The position numbers and the translations under genes are program-made. Shown one piece after another: positions 27,961-36,431 of a stretch of 64,000 bases of DNA (positions are counted from its first letter, which is position 1; each line of letters opens with the position of its first letter). The DNA is from Agarivorans litoreus. Its GTDB lineage: Bacteria > Pseudomonadota > Gammaproteobacteria > Enterobacterales > Celerinatantimonadaceae. Location: assembly GCF_019649015.1 (NCBI RefSeq), contig NZ_BLPI01000001.1, positions 3,157,001 to 3,221,000 of the forward strand, given 5' to 3'. Below the pieces are notes generated by a model. That model worked only from the letters and a program-made list of their open reading frames with translations. It did no database searches and was not told the DNA's origin.

Positions 27961-28188
27961 ATGAAAATTGTAGTTGTTGGTCTGTTAGTGGCTTGCTTAG
28001 TAGGCTGTGGTTCAGAGCAGGAAGACTCTGCCTCTGTAAGTATGGCTAATCCCGCATCTGTATATTGTGTAGAACAAGGTGGAGACCCACAGATTAAGAA
28101 AACCGCTGAAGGAGAGGTAGGCTATTGCCTCTTTCCCGACGGGCGGGTTGTTGAGCAATGGGACTTTTATCGCGCCAGTTTGGAGTGA
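27961..28188 (+). CDS. DUF333 small lipoprotein
   Basis: I choose ATG 27961 (MKIVVVGLLVACLVGCGSEQ), giving 75 residues with lipobox LVGC and Cys16 as the lipid site. Upstream in-frame ATGs would put charged residues before the signal. The mature part ANPASVYCVEQGGDPQIKKTAEGEVGYCLFPDGRVVEQWDFYR is the DUF333 pattern (as in YoaF), with two conserved cysteines. Periplasmic, function unknown. Confidence 0.75.
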   Translation: MKIVVVGLLVACLVGCGSEQEDSASVSMANPASVYCVEQGGDPQIKKTAEGEVGYCLFPDGRVVEQWDFYRASLE

Positions 28189-28310
28189 CAATGGTTTGGT
28201 GTAGCACTTTAGTTGTTTAATCAGGCTTTTACTTCGATTTTTACTGAGTTACAAGATATCTTACAACAATCGATGAGTGGCTGAATAAGCCCGTTTTATG
28301 TAGGTTGGAA

Positions 28311-28673
28311 ATGATAAAGCTAAGTGCAACAGCACTGCTTATTGGCAGTGTGTTAAGCCTTACCGCTTGTGGAGAAAAGCCCAAGGTATATAGCGGGCGT
28401 TTTATTTTTGGTCACGAGGTGAGAGAGTTTATACCTTGCGGCCGCTCGGCATTATGGTGGCAAGCTGATCAAGACCTAGTAGCCGATCTCATCGAATTCT
28501 ACCAACTCAATACTACAGAACCTTACCAAGCCATTTACGTTCAAGCAGAAGCTAAGCTGCTTCCAGCCGCGACAGATGGATATGCGCAAGAGTACCCCGC
28601 AGTGTTACGTTTGGATAAAATACTCGATTGGCAACAGGCTGTGCCGGACAGTTGTAATGCTCCCTCTTCGTAA
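28311..28673 (+). CDS. Lipoprotein of unknown function
   Basis: Started at ATG 28311 (MIKLSATALLIGSVLSLTACGEK), about 120 residues, lipobox LTAC with Cys20. The mature protein contains FIFGHEVREFIPCGRSALWWQADQ and YQAIYVQAEAKL. This resembles a small periplasmic domain seen in NlpE-like or copper-related lipoproteins, but I cannot name the family. It is followed by a small membrane gene 9 bp away, so they may be co-transcribed. Confidence 0.6.
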   Translation: MIKLSATALLIGSVLSLTACGEKPKVYSGRFIFGHEVREFIPCGRSALWWQADQDLVADLIEFYQLNTTEPYQAIYVQAEAKLLPAATDGYAQEYPAVLRLDKILDWQQAVPDSCNAPSS

Positions 28674-28682
28674 TAAAGGATC

Positions 28683-29036
28683 GTGGTTTTGCTTGCGCGT
28701 TTAATTTTTTCTATTTGTACTGCGGTAACCAGTTTAAGCAGTTTGGTTATTTTTGGTTTGAGTGGGTGGCCGTTGTTGTTTTTGGCTCTCGCTTGTTTTG
28801 TCACCTTATCTTTGTATTTTAAAGGCTTAGATTATATAGCTATATTACTGGCAAGAATTTGCGGCGCATTAGCGCTGTTAGGTTTAGCCTTGTTAATGTT
28901 AGCGGCTACCGTAGGCGGCAGTTTTCATTTATCGCCTAGTAATTGGTTAATGGCGGGCTTAATGCTTACGATGAGTTTGTCGGGGTTTAGTGCCTTCTTT
29001 TGGCAACAGGCTGAGCCACCCATTACCGAGGAATAA
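28683..29036 (+). CDS. Small integral membrane protein
   Basis: A 117-residue protein starting at GTG 28683 with AAAGGA upstream, made of four hydrophobic segments (about 3-25, 28-44, 48-72 and 84-105). There are no charged functional motifs. It lies between a lipoprotein gene and the broken yaeR-like gene in a short co-directional run. Unrecognised. Confidence 0.55.
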   Translation: MVLLARLIFSICTAVTSLSSLVIFGLSGWPLLFLALACFVTLSLYFKGLDYIAILLARICGALALLGLALLMLAATVGGSFHLSPSNWLMAGLMLTMSLSGFSAFFWQQAEPPITEE

Positions 29037-29038
29037 GC

Positions 29039-29422
29039 ATGTTTAAGGCTTTTCATCATGTGGCGATAATCTGCGCCAACTATACCCGTTCAAAACACTT
29101 TTATTGTGAGTTATTGGGCCTTGAAGTAGTTGCCGAACACTACCGAGAATAGCGAGATTCTTATAAATTGGATTTAGCCTTGCCCAGCGGCGAGCAAATA
29201 GAGTTGTTTTCTTTTGCTAACGCACCTGCAAGGCCGAGTTACCCAGAGGCGCAAGGTTTGCGTCACTTAGCGTTTGCGGTGGAAGATGTAGAGCAAACGG
29301 CTGCTTTGCTAAAGTCAAAAGGTATAGAGGTGGAGCCGGTCAGAGTCGACCCTTATACCGACAAAAAATTCACCTTTTTTAGTGACCCAGACGGCTTGCC
29401 TTTAGAGCTGTATCAAGAGTAA
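29039..29422 (+). pseudogene. yaeR: VOC-family protein (YaeR/SMU1112c-like) with an in-frame amber stop
   Basis: ATG 29039 opens MFKAFHHVAIICANYTRSKHF...LLGLEVVAEHYRE, then TAG at 29150-29152, then RDSYKLDLALPSGEQIELFSF and the rest to 29422 in the same frame. Without the stop it is a 127-residue protein with the usual YaeR features: HHVAII...Y..SK.FY...LG, REARDSWK-like turn, LRHLAFAVEDVE, RVDPYTDKKFTFFSDPDGLPLELYQ. Homologues have Ala at the stop. Everything else looks intact, so the damage is recent or a sequencing error. It starts 2 bp after the preceding stop. Confidence 0.8.
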
Positions 29423-29592
29423 TTTTGCTTTGATCGCTTTTCAGCAAACTATGGGCTTTAGCGAGAAGTTTTTATGCATACTAGAGCAACTTGAAGAGTT
29501 GCTGCAATAATTGGCTCAGTAGCATAATTAATTGATCCCTTTAGCTTTTAGCTACGTTATAAGCAAGTTGACGAGATGACTATAGGTAGCCA

Positions 29593-31038
29593 ATGAGCAC
29601 GCAATTACTGTGGTTTAGAAACGATTTACGCAGCAAAGATAACCAAGCGCTAAGCGATGCTGTGGCTAGCGGGAAAGCTGTGTTAGCGGTGTATATATTA
29701 TGCAGCAAACAATGGCAGCAGCATGATTTAGCTCCGATTCAAGCCGATCTTATCTTGCGTCGTTTAATTCAATTACGCGAAGATTTAGCTGCGCTTAACA
29801 TTCCTTTGTTGGTGCTTGAGTTAGACGGCTACCAGCAGGTGCCAGAATGTTTATTATCGCTATGTCGGCAATACCAAATCACAGAAGTTTATTGCCATTA
29901 TCAATACGAATTAAACGAACAGCGCCGTGATCAAGCTGTTGAGCAAGCCTTAAGCCAGCAAGCTATTGGTTTTAATCGTTACCATGGTGACTGTATTGTT
30001 CGGCCTGGGCAGGTGCTTACAAAAAGCGGTGAGAACTTTAAAGTATTTACCCCCTTCCGTAAGGCATGGTTAGCCAGTTTAAGCGAGCAATCTTATAGCC
30101 CTTTAGGCAGCCCTAAAGCGATTGATAAATCGTTACTTAATGAACCGTTGTTAAACTTACTCAATCACCCACAATCGATTAACTGCAATTACCCACGGGT
30201 AGATAGCAGCGCTTGGAGCTGCCAAGACCAACAAATTATTCAACAGCTGCGCGATTTTAGCGCCAGCAAGGCCATTGATTATCACGATTTGCGTGACATG
30301 CCTGCGTTAAACGCAACCAGTAAACTATCGGCCTATTTAGCCTTGGGCATGCTGTCTGCGCGGCAATGTTTAGCCAGAATCTATCTCGACCATGCCGAGG
30401 CAATTGCCAGCCAGCAGGGCGGGGCGTTTACTTGGTTAAGTGAGATTATTTGGCGGGAGTTTTATCGCCATTTAATGGCGGTTAACCCTCATTTGTGTAA
30501 AGGCAGCGCCTACTTAACATGGACCGAATCGGTCGCTTGGCAAGATGATGAGCACTTACTTAAGGCTTGGCAGCAAGGCAAAACCGGTTACCCAATTGTA
30601 GATGCCGCCATGTTGCAACTTAAACAAACTGGCTGGATGCACAATCGCTTGCGGATGGTGGTTGCTAGCTTTTTAGCTAAAGATTTATTACTTAACTGGC
30701 GTTACGGTGAGCGTTGGTTTATGCAGCATTTAATCGATGGCGATTTTGCGTCTAACAATGGTGGCTGGCAATGGGCAGCGTCTACTGGCACAGATGCTCA
30801 GCCTTATTTCCGTATCTTTAATCCGACAACCCAGGCTCAGCGATTTGATCCGGATGGAGAGTTTGTTCGCGCTTGGCTGCCAGAGTTAGCTAACATTCCG
30901 GGCAAGCATGTGCATACGCCGCATACTTGGGCCAATAAACATGGGGTGTCTTTGAACTATCCCTTACCAGTGGTAGATCATGCAGTGCAACGTAAACAAG
31001 CTTTGTATTTATTCGAACAAGCAAAAAACAAGGCTTGA
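29593..31038 (+). CDS. phrB: Deoxyribodipyrimidine photolyase (class I CPD photolyase)
   Basis: A 481-residue flavoprotein that splits cyclobutane pyrimidine dimers with blue light. Residues 1-165 form the antenna-binding Rossmann domain (LLWFRNDLRSKDNQAL). Residues 200-475 form the FAD domain with SEIIWREFYRHLM, TGYPIVDAAMLQLKQTGWMHNRLRMVVASFLAKDLL, DGDFASNNGGWQWAASTG and DAQPYFRIFNP. Length and motifs match E. coli PhrB; the DNA-repair motif set is complete. Stand-alone, upstream of the copper operon. Confidence 0.94.
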   Translation: MSTQLLWFRNDLRSKDNQALSDAVASGKAVLAVYILCSKQWQQHDLAPIQADLILRRLIQLREDLAALNIPLLVLELDGYQQVPECLLSLCRQYQITEVYCHYQYELNEQRRDQAVEQALSQQAIGFNRYHGDCIVRPGQVLTKSGENFKVFTPFRKAWLASLSEQSYSPLGSPKAIDKSLLNEPLLNLLNHPQSINCNYPRVDSSAWSCQDQQIIQQLRDFSASKAIDYHDLRDMPALNATSKLSAYLALGMLSARQCLARIYLDHAEAIASQQGGAFTWLSEIIWREFYRHLMAVNPHLCKGSAYLTWTESVAWQDDEHLLKAWQQGKTGYPIVDAAMLQLKQTGWMHNRLRMVVASFLAKDLLLNWRYGERWFMQHLIDGDFASNNGGWQWAASTGTDAQPYFRIFNPTTQAQRFDPDGEFVRAWLPELANIPGKHVHTPHTWANKHGVSLNYPLPVVDHAVQRKQALYLFEQAKNKA

Positions 31039-31065
31039 CCTTCCTCTTACGGGAGGGTTGACACT
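31035..31065 (+). promoter_or_regulatory. CueR-type promoter of copA
   Basis: A -35 TTGACC (31035-31040) and a weak -10 GACACT (31060-31065) are separated by a 19-bp spacer. The spacer carries the CueR inverted repeat ACCTTCC-N7-GGAGGGT. This extended spacing is typical of MerR-family activated promoters. It lies about 35 bp before the copA start. Confidence 0.8.
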
Positions 31066-31098
31066 ATACTCCAAGTGCTAATGCTGTTGGAGTAGAAA

Positions 31099-33492
31099 AT
31101 GACTGACTCGCTAGTCTTCCCCTTGCAAGGTTTACGCTGTGCTGGCTGTGTTCGAAAGGTTGAAAAAATTATTTCGGAACATCCCGATGTAAGCGATGCA
31201 TCGGTTAATTTGGCCTTAAATCAAGTTCGACTTGATACCTCCAGTACTGTTGCATTACCGCAACTTCGTAAACGGCTAAGTGAGCAAGGTTTTGACATTC
31301 CTTTTGTTCGTCATTGTTGGCAAATTGAAGGGCTAAACTGCGCAAGCTGTGTGAGTAAGTTAGAATCCGCTTTAGCCAAGCAACAAGGCATCGATAAAGT
31401 AAGTGTTAACTTAGCTTTAAATCAGCTCAGCTTAGAGCTCCTGCCAGATACACAAACTTTAGCTCAAGTAAAAAAAACGCTGGCTAGCAATGGCTTTACC
31501 ATTAAACAAAGCACCGCAAGCTCACAGCCTAGTGCCAAACAAGTCATACCTTGGCGTTTGTTATTCAGCATAGCCTTGTCGATTCCATTAGTAATGCCAA
31601 TGATATTTAGCAGTTTATCGCTTCCCGCCTTGTGGCAGTTTCTACTGGCAACGCCAGTGCAATTTTACGCAGGTTTGGCCTTTTATAAAGGCGCTTGGCA
31701 GGCCTTGAAGCAAGGCAGTAGCACCATGGATACCTTGGTAGTTATGGGCACCAGTACCGCGTACTTTTACAGTATTTACCTGTGGATGAATGGCCAGACC
31801 GGGCATTTATATTTTGAGGCTGCAGCAGTCATTATCAGCTTAATTTTGCTGGGCAAATATTTAGAAACACGCGCCAAACAACAAGCGGCTAAAAGCATTG
31901 CCGATTTAGTGAAACTAAGCCCGCAACGTGCTTTAAAGCTGGATGCTAAAGGCATTGGTGAAGAAGTTGATGTTAGCGAGCTGTTGGTGGGCGATGTGAT
32001 TTTGGTTAAACCGGGCGAGCAATTAGCAGCCGACGGCCAAGTAAGTTGGGGTAGCAGTGAAGTATCGGAAGCGGTGATTACTGGAGAAAGCCTACCCTTA
32101 CAAAAGGAAGTGGGTGACCCGGTGCTTGCGGGTAGTTTAAATGGTTCGGGTTTGCTGCAAGTTACTGTAAGCGCCGAGAATCGCAACAGCACACTAAGCA
32201 AAATCATCCAATTGGTGAGCGAAGCACAATCGGGTAAAGCGCCAATTCAAGGTTTAGTTGATAAAATTAGCCACTATTTTGTGCCAGTGGTGTTGCTAAT
32301 TGCTTTGGCGAGCCTGCTAGTTTGGACAATTTACGGCGATGTTAATCAGGGCCTTATCGCTGCCGTATCGGTGTTGGTGATTGCTTGCCCGTGTGCCTTG
32401 GGATTGGCTACGCCAACGGCTTTGGTTGCCGGCACCGGCAGAGGCGCAAAGCTTGGGATTTTGTATCGTAATATTCAAGCCTTAGAGCTTAGTCATAAAG
32501 TAAGCGATGTAGTATTTGATAAAACCGGTACCTTAACTCAGGGTAAACCGAGCTTGGTGAAAAGCTTTAGCAGCAGCAAACTAAACCAGCAAGAGTTAAT
32601 AAACCTAGCCGCGAGCGCCCAGCAGGGCAGCCAGCATCCCTTAGCCAGTGCTTTGCTTAAAGCGGCCGAAGACACGCCTTTACAGCCTTTACACTACTTT
32701 AATAGTTATCCAGGATTAGGCATAGAAGCTCAGTTAAGCGGTGATAGCGGCTCTGAGCAGCGAGTATTTTTAGGAAACCAGCGCTTTGTGACTCAGCAGC
32801 TAGCCGGCAAGCTTACTCAGCCTTTCTCAGCAGAACTACAAACGCAAGCTGAACAATGGCTGCAACAGGGGTTTACCGTTGTATATGTCGCAACAACCAA
32901 AGAACTGCTTGGTCTATTGGCGTTTAAAGACGTAATTCGCCCTAACGCAAAACAAGCGGTGAGTGCGCTGCAAAACCTAAATCTAAAGACACATTTATTA
33001 AGTGGTGACGCTAAGCCGGTGACTAAAGCCTTTGCTAAACAAGTCAATATTAAACACTGGCAAGCAGAGTTACTGCCAGCGCAAAAGCTAGCACAGATAG
33101 GCAAACTGCAAGCGCAACATTCCACCGTTATGATGGTGGGTGATGGGGTTAACGACGCGCCAGCCTTAGCGCAAGCTGAGGTAGGTATTGCCATGGGCGG
33201 AGGCAGTGATATTGCCCTTAATAGCGCCGATGTTGTGTTGATGCGAGATGATCCTTTATTGATTGCTCAAGCCGTTGCGCTTGCCAAGCAAACTTGGCGA
33301 ACCCTTCAGCAAAATTTGTTTTGGGCTTTTATCTACAACGTCATTGGTATTCCTATCGCAGCGATGGGCTTGCTTAACCCAGCTTTTGCTGGGGCGGCCA
33401 TGGCCTTAAGTTCGGTGTGTGTGGTAAGTAATGCAGTGCGACTTAATTATTGGCAGAGTCCAATTAAAGCACTTAAGCAGGAGCAGCAGTAA
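31099..33492 (+). CDS. copA: Copper-exporting P1B-type ATPase CopA
   Basis: A 797-residue Cu(I) exporter. There are two N-terminal metal-binding domains (RCAGCVRKV and NCASCVSKLE), the first with CAGC and the second CASC. Eight membrane helices include VIACPCALGLATPTAL (the CPC metal site, about residue 430). Catalytic parts are TGES near 328, DKTGTLTQG near 473, SQHPLAS, and GDGVNDAPALAQAEVGIAMGGGSDIAL. It pumps copper out of the cytoplasm. It is driven by the CueR-type promoter upstream and overlaps cueR by one base (TAATG), so the regulator is translated from the same message. Confidence 0.95.
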   Translation: MTDSLVFPLQGLRCAGCVRKVEKIISEHPDVSDASVNLALNQVRLDTSSTVALPQLRKRLSEQGFDIPFVRHCWQIEGLNCASCVSKLESALAKQQGIDKVSVNLALNQLSLELLPDTQTLAQVKKTLASNGFTIKQSTASSQPSAKQVIPWRLLFSIALSIPLVMPMIFSSLSLPALWQFLLATPVQFYAGLAFYKGAWQALKQGSSTMDTLVVMGTSTAYFYSIYLWMNGQTGHLYFEAAAVIISLILLGKYLETRAKQQAAKSIADLVKLSPQRALKLDAKGIGEEVDVSELLVGDVILVKPGEQLAADGQVSWGSSEVSEAVITGESLPLQKEVGDPVLAGSLNGSGLLQVTVSAENRNSTLSKIIQLVSEAQSGKAPIQGLVDKISHYFVPVVLLIALASLLVWTIYGDVNQGLIAAVSVLVIACPCALGLATPTALVAGTGRGAKLGILYRNIQALELSHKVSDVVFDKTGTLTQGKPSLVKSFSSSKLNQQELINLAASAQQGSQHPLASALLKAAEDTPLQPLHYFNSYPGLGIEAQLSGDSGSEQRVFLGNQRFVTQQLAGKLTQPFSAELQTQAEQWLQQGFTVVYVATTKELLGLLAFKDVIRPNAKQAVSALQNLNLKTHLLSGDAKPVTKAFAKQVNIKHWQAELLPAQKLAQIGKLQAQHSTVMMVGDGVNDAPALAQAEVGIAMGGGSDIALNSADVVLMRDDPLLIAQAVALAKQTWRTLQQNLFWAFIYNVIGIPIAAMGLLNPAFAGAAMALSSVCVVSNAVRLNYWQSPIKALKQEQQ

Positions 33493-33881
33493 TGTTTAAA
33501 ATTGGAGAAGTGGCCAAGCTAAGCGGTCTGTCGGTAAAAACGGTTCGCTACTACCACGATGTTGGTTTGGTTAAAGCCATAAAAGCCGACAATGGTTACC
33601 GGTATTATCGCCAAGAGCAAGTCACTCATTTACGCTTTTTAGGCAATTGCCGAGAGCTCGGTTTTAGCTTATTACAAAGCCAGCAGCTGTTGTCTTTGTA
33701 TGCAGATAAACAGCGCTGCGCCAGCGAAGTAAAGGCTATTGCCACCGAGCACCTCACCGAGATTGAGCAACGGATCGAGCAGCTGCAGCAACTACAACAA
33801 AGCTTAACCAGCATGGTGAACTGCTGTCGTGGTGATGCTCGTCCAGATTGTCCAATAATCGATGGATTAGCGGCAAGATAG
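33492..33881 (+). CDS. cueR: Cu(I)-responsive MerR-family regulator CueR
   Basis: A 129-residue regulator: winged helix (MFKIGEVAKLSGLSVKTVRYYHDVGL...NGYRYY), a long dimerisation helix, and the metal loop NCCRGDARPDCPIIDGL, with the two cysteines spaced as in CueR (C-x7-C). This assigns Cu(I) rather than Hg or Zn. The extra C-terminal CC seen in E. coli is absent. Here cueR follows copA instead of standing alone, so it should be induced with its target. Confidence 0.93.
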   Translation: MFKIGEVAKLSGLSVKTVRYYHDVGLVKAIKADNGYRYYRQEQVTHLRFLGNCRELGFSLLQSQQLLSLYADKQRCASEVKAIATEHLTEIEQRIEQLQQLQQSLTSMVNCCRGDARPDCPIIDGLAAR

Positions 33882-33888
33882 TTACTGT

Positions 33889-34167
33889 TTAGCTACGGCG
33901 TAGCCTAACGACCTTCATTATCTCAAACTCAAAGCCGGCGCGTAGTTGATGGCTGGGATAGTAACTAAGATTAACTCGCGCCCCTTTTAAGTCTTGATAG
34001 CGTTGCTTACGTTTGTAAACAAAGGGTACGTCGTAACCCGCAATCATTAAAGTATGTAAGATCCAGTCACCTTCTTCGCGTTGCACGTGGGAGGCAACTT
34101 TCACATCTTCAGAATGGATCAGCGCTGGGCGCTTTTTGAGTAAGGTTTCTGGATCTTTTTTAAGCAT
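33889..34167 (-). CDS. Hypothetical protein (92 aa)
   Basis: A small basic soluble protein (MLKKDPETLLKKRPALIHSEDVKVASHVQREEGDWILHTLMIAGYDVPFVYKRKQRYQDLKGARVNLSYY...). No signal peptide, membrane segment or known motif. It lies 6 bp downstream of ppnP on the same strand, so it is probably in the same operon. Its length and codon use look like a real gene. Family not recognised. Confidence 0.6.
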   Translation of the reverse strand: MLKKDPETLLKKRPALIHSEDVKVASHVQREEGDWILHTLMIAGYDVPFVYKRKQRYQDLKGARVNLSYYPSHQLRAGFEFEIMKVVRLRRS

Positions 34168-34173
34168 TGTTAA

Positions 34174-34455
34174 CTAGCCGTAAACACAAAGGTAAGCCGT
34201 TTCGGTTGGCACTTTTAGCTGAAACTTAGCATTACCAGGTACGTTGAATTGTTGGCCGTCTTTAAAGCTCACCCATTCAGTTTCACCAGGCAGCTTAACA
34301 ACCAATTCGCCAGCAACAACAACCATTAACTCGGGCTCAGCCGTACCAAATTCGTATTCACCTACTGCCATAACACCTACCGATGATGGTTTATCCTTGC
34401 CTGAAAACCCGATTGATTTTACTTGGCCGTCAAAGTACTCGTTGCTCTTTAACAT
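34174..34455 (-). CDS. ppnP: Pyrimidine/purine nucleoside phosphorylase PpnP
   Basis: A 93-residue single-domain cupin. I start it at 34455 ([17 protein letters not shown]), which has an AAGGA ribosome site and fits the 94-residue E. coli PpnP (YaiE); an upstream in-frame start would add ten atypical residues. Motifs include [35 protein letters not shown] and [13 protein letters not shown]. It splits nucleosides with phosphate to base plus ribose 1-phosphate. Likely first gene of a pair with the small hypothetical gene. Confidence 0.92.
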   Translation of the reverse strand: MLKSNEYFDGQVKSIGFSGKDKPSSVGVMAVGEYEFGTAEPELMVVVAGELVVKLPGETEWVSFKDGQQFNVPGNAKFQLKVPTETAYLCVYG

Positions 34456-34542
34456 CACATTTCCTTGTTTGAATCGATTGTGCAAAACCGCAGGCTAGCA
34501 TAATGTTATGCTTTTGGGATCGGTTAATGAGTTATTTGCGCA

Positions 34543-34800
34543 ATGAATGAGCAGTTTTTTTCGGCCAATGAGCCGTTTGATAAAACCTTATTGCTGAAGG
34601 TAGCACGCCATAAAATGCCTTTTGGAAAATATGCAGGCCGAGAAATTATTCGCCTACCAGAAGAATATTTACTCTGGTTTGCCAATAACGATGGTTTTCC
34701 TAATGGTGAATTAGGCCAATTAATGGCATTAGCCCTTGAAATTCAAATAGCTGGCTTAGAAAAGATCATCTGGCCACTTATCGATACAAAACATTATTAA
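34543..34800 (+). CDS. DUF3820 family protein
   Basis: An 85-residue protein with PFGKYAGREIIRLPEEYLLWFANNDGFPNGELGQLMALALEIQIAGLEKIIWPL, the DUF3820 pattern (PFGKYKG..L.DLPE.YL.W....GFP.G.LG). Relatives are annotated as putative quorum-sensing-regulated factors, with little functional support. Divergent from ppnP with a 58-bp gap. Confidence 0.85.
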   Translation: MNEQFFSANEPFDKTLLLKVARHKMPFGKYAGREIIRLPEEYLLWFANNDGFPNGELGQLMALALEIQIAGLEKIIWPLIDTKHY

Positions 34801-35075
34801 CTTTCCTTGTCAACTGGTTGTTTTTCGTTCATCTCTTTGCTAGCGTATTATTTCTAAATGCTTTTGTTCAGAACTTTCATCAAAATTTAACAGTTTATTG
34901 ACGGTTTAGGGCTGATCTTATTGAGTATTTAGTAGAGAATGTAAAACGCTGTAGCAATGCTTGTTGATAGTCCAAAGTTTTTCCTGGTTCTAAATTTTTT
35001 AGGTGTGGTTAAATTTTTGTCGCTGGCTTGCCTAGCAAATACGTTAAATTGCACATGAAATATGAGAGGACGATA

Positions 35076-35288
35076 ATGTCAGGTCAGGGATTATCAGGAA
35101 CCGTTAAATGGTTCAACGATGAAAAAGGTTTTGGTTTTATTGCACAAGAGAAAGGTCCGGACGTTTTTGTTCACTTTCGCGCTATTAACGGCAACGGTCG
35201 CCGTACCTTAACTGAAGGTCAAGCGGTAACGTTTGACGTTGTTCAAGGCCAAAAGGGCCCGCAAGCTGAAAACGTAACTGCTTTATAA
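35076..35288 (+). CDS. Cold-shock domain protein (CspA family)
   Basis: I start at ATG 35076 ([41 protein letters not shown]), 70 residues, with GAGAGGA upstream. An earlier ATG would add an un-Csp-like leader. RNP1 KGFGFI and RNP2 VFVHF are intact, so it should bind single-stranded RNA and DNA. The upstream gap of 275 bp leaves room for a long 5' untranslated leader, as in cspA, though I see no clear cold-box. It is followed by a good terminator. Confidence 0.92.
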   Translation: MSGQGLSGTVKWFNDEKGFGFIAQEKGPDVFVHFRAINGNGRRTLTEGQAVTFDVVQGQKGPQAENVTAL

Positions 35289-35312
35289 TTTATGTAGTTG
35301 TCTGTTTCAGTT

Positions 35313-35344
35313 AAAACGCTATCGCTGAGATAGCGTTTTTTTTT
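35313..35344 (+). terminator. Terminator of the cold-shock gene
   Basis: AAAACGCTATC and GATAGCGTTTT pair around GCTGA, followed by a run of Ts. Positioned 25 bp after the stop codon. A typical intrinsic terminator. Confidence 0.9.
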
Positions 35345-35504
35345 ATTTACAGGTACGACTAAGGTTGAATACTTATTGTATTGTCAGTTAGTTAGCTGCT
35401 TTGTTACTCTAAGTTCGCGATAAATTTTAAGATTTTTTAGCTGTTCAGGTCTGTGTAAGGCACGTCAATCTGGCCTTATTCATTACACGAGGGTGAGGTA
35501 GACC

Positions 35505-35987
35505 GTGATTTCAAAATCTTGTTTGGTGCCGGATTTACAAGTTATTTCCGATAATTTTTGGCACTATTCGGAGCAGGTGTATTCTAGGCCTGAGGTGAAA
35601 AAGTTATGTTTATGGTTACAAGAGCAACATCAACGTAACGTTAACTTACTTTTATGGTTGAGTTATTGCCAACAGCAACGTTGGACCGTTAATTTAGAGC
35701 TATTACTCATCCAGATAAGCACTAGCGAACAAAAAATTAGTGAATTTCGCCAACATCGCAAAAAAATGAAACCCCACCTTAGTGACACTCAATATCAACT
35801 GTTACTGAAACATGAACTAAAGTTAGAGCGTCGTCAGCAACAATTGTTGGTGTTAAGCCAGCAGCGCCATCCAGGGCGGCAATCTGCTGACGTAGCCCTG
35901 ACTGATTATCTTGATCAGGCTGAGGCTTCCGCCCAGTACTTAGCAACAATGAACTTAGCTATTATGGACGGCAAGCTGCATAACTAG
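35505..35987 (+). CDS. TIGR02444 family protein
   Basis: A 160-residue soluble helical protein starting at GTG 35505. The N-terminus ISDNFWHYSEQVYSRPEVKKLCLWLQEQHQRNVNLLLWLSYC is characteristic of the TIGR02444 (DUF2390) family. Function unknown. Its last about 22 codons (AEASAQYLATMNLAIMDGKLHN) are the source of the tandem array that starts right after the stop, where the same coding sequence is copied with an added LNLVT-like insert. A recent expansion at the gene end is likely. Confidence 0.85.
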   Translation: MISKSCLVPDLQVISDNFWHYSEQVYSRPEVKKLCLWLQEQHQRNVNLLLWLSYCQQQRWTVNLELLLIQISTSEQKISEFRQHRKKMKPHLSDTQYQLLLKHELKLERRQQQLLVLSQQRHPGRQSADVALTDYLDQAEASAQYLATMNLAIMDGKLHN

Positions 35988-35990
35988 ATT

Positions 35991-36431
35991 GAAGCTTTAG
36001 CCCAGTACTTAGCCGCTATAAATTTAGTTACACTGAACTTAGCTATTATGGACGGCAAGCTAGCATAACTAGATTGAAGCTTTAGCCCAGTACTTAGCCG
36101 CTATAAATTTAGCTACACTTAACTTAGCTATTATGGACGGCAAGCTAGCATAACTAGATTGAAGCTTTAGCCTAGTACTTAGCCGCTATAAATTTAATTA
36201 CACTGAACTTAGCTATTTTGGACGGCAAGCAGCATAACTAGATTGAAGCTTTAGCCCAGTACTTAGCCGCTATAAATTTAATTACACTGAACTTAGCTAT
36301 TTTGGACGGCAAGCAGCATAACTAGATTGAAGCTTTAGCCCAGTACTTAGCCGCTATAAATTTAGTTACACTGAACTTAGCTATTATGGACGGCAAGCTA
36401 GCATAACTAGATTGAAGCTTTAGCCTAATAG
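35991..36431. repeat. 84/85-bp tandem array, five full units plus a partial one
   Basis: GAAGCTTTAGCC starts at 35991, 36076, 36161, 36245, 36329 and 36414: periods of 85, 85, 84, 84 and 85. The units differ by only a few bases (for example TTATGG / TTTTGG, AAGCTAGCATAA / AAGCAGCATAA). In frame, each unit reads like IEALAQYLAAINLVTLNLAIMDGKL, a copy of the C-terminus of the preceding TIGR02444 gene, which ends AEASAQYLATMNLAIMDGKL. The array runs into the 3' end of the convergent ABC transporter gene. Confidence 0.95.

Noticed and set aside
35991-36431. Tandem array as a CRISPR
   Set aside because: The units are contiguous 84/85-bp repeats without unique spacers, and they derive from the adjacent gene end.
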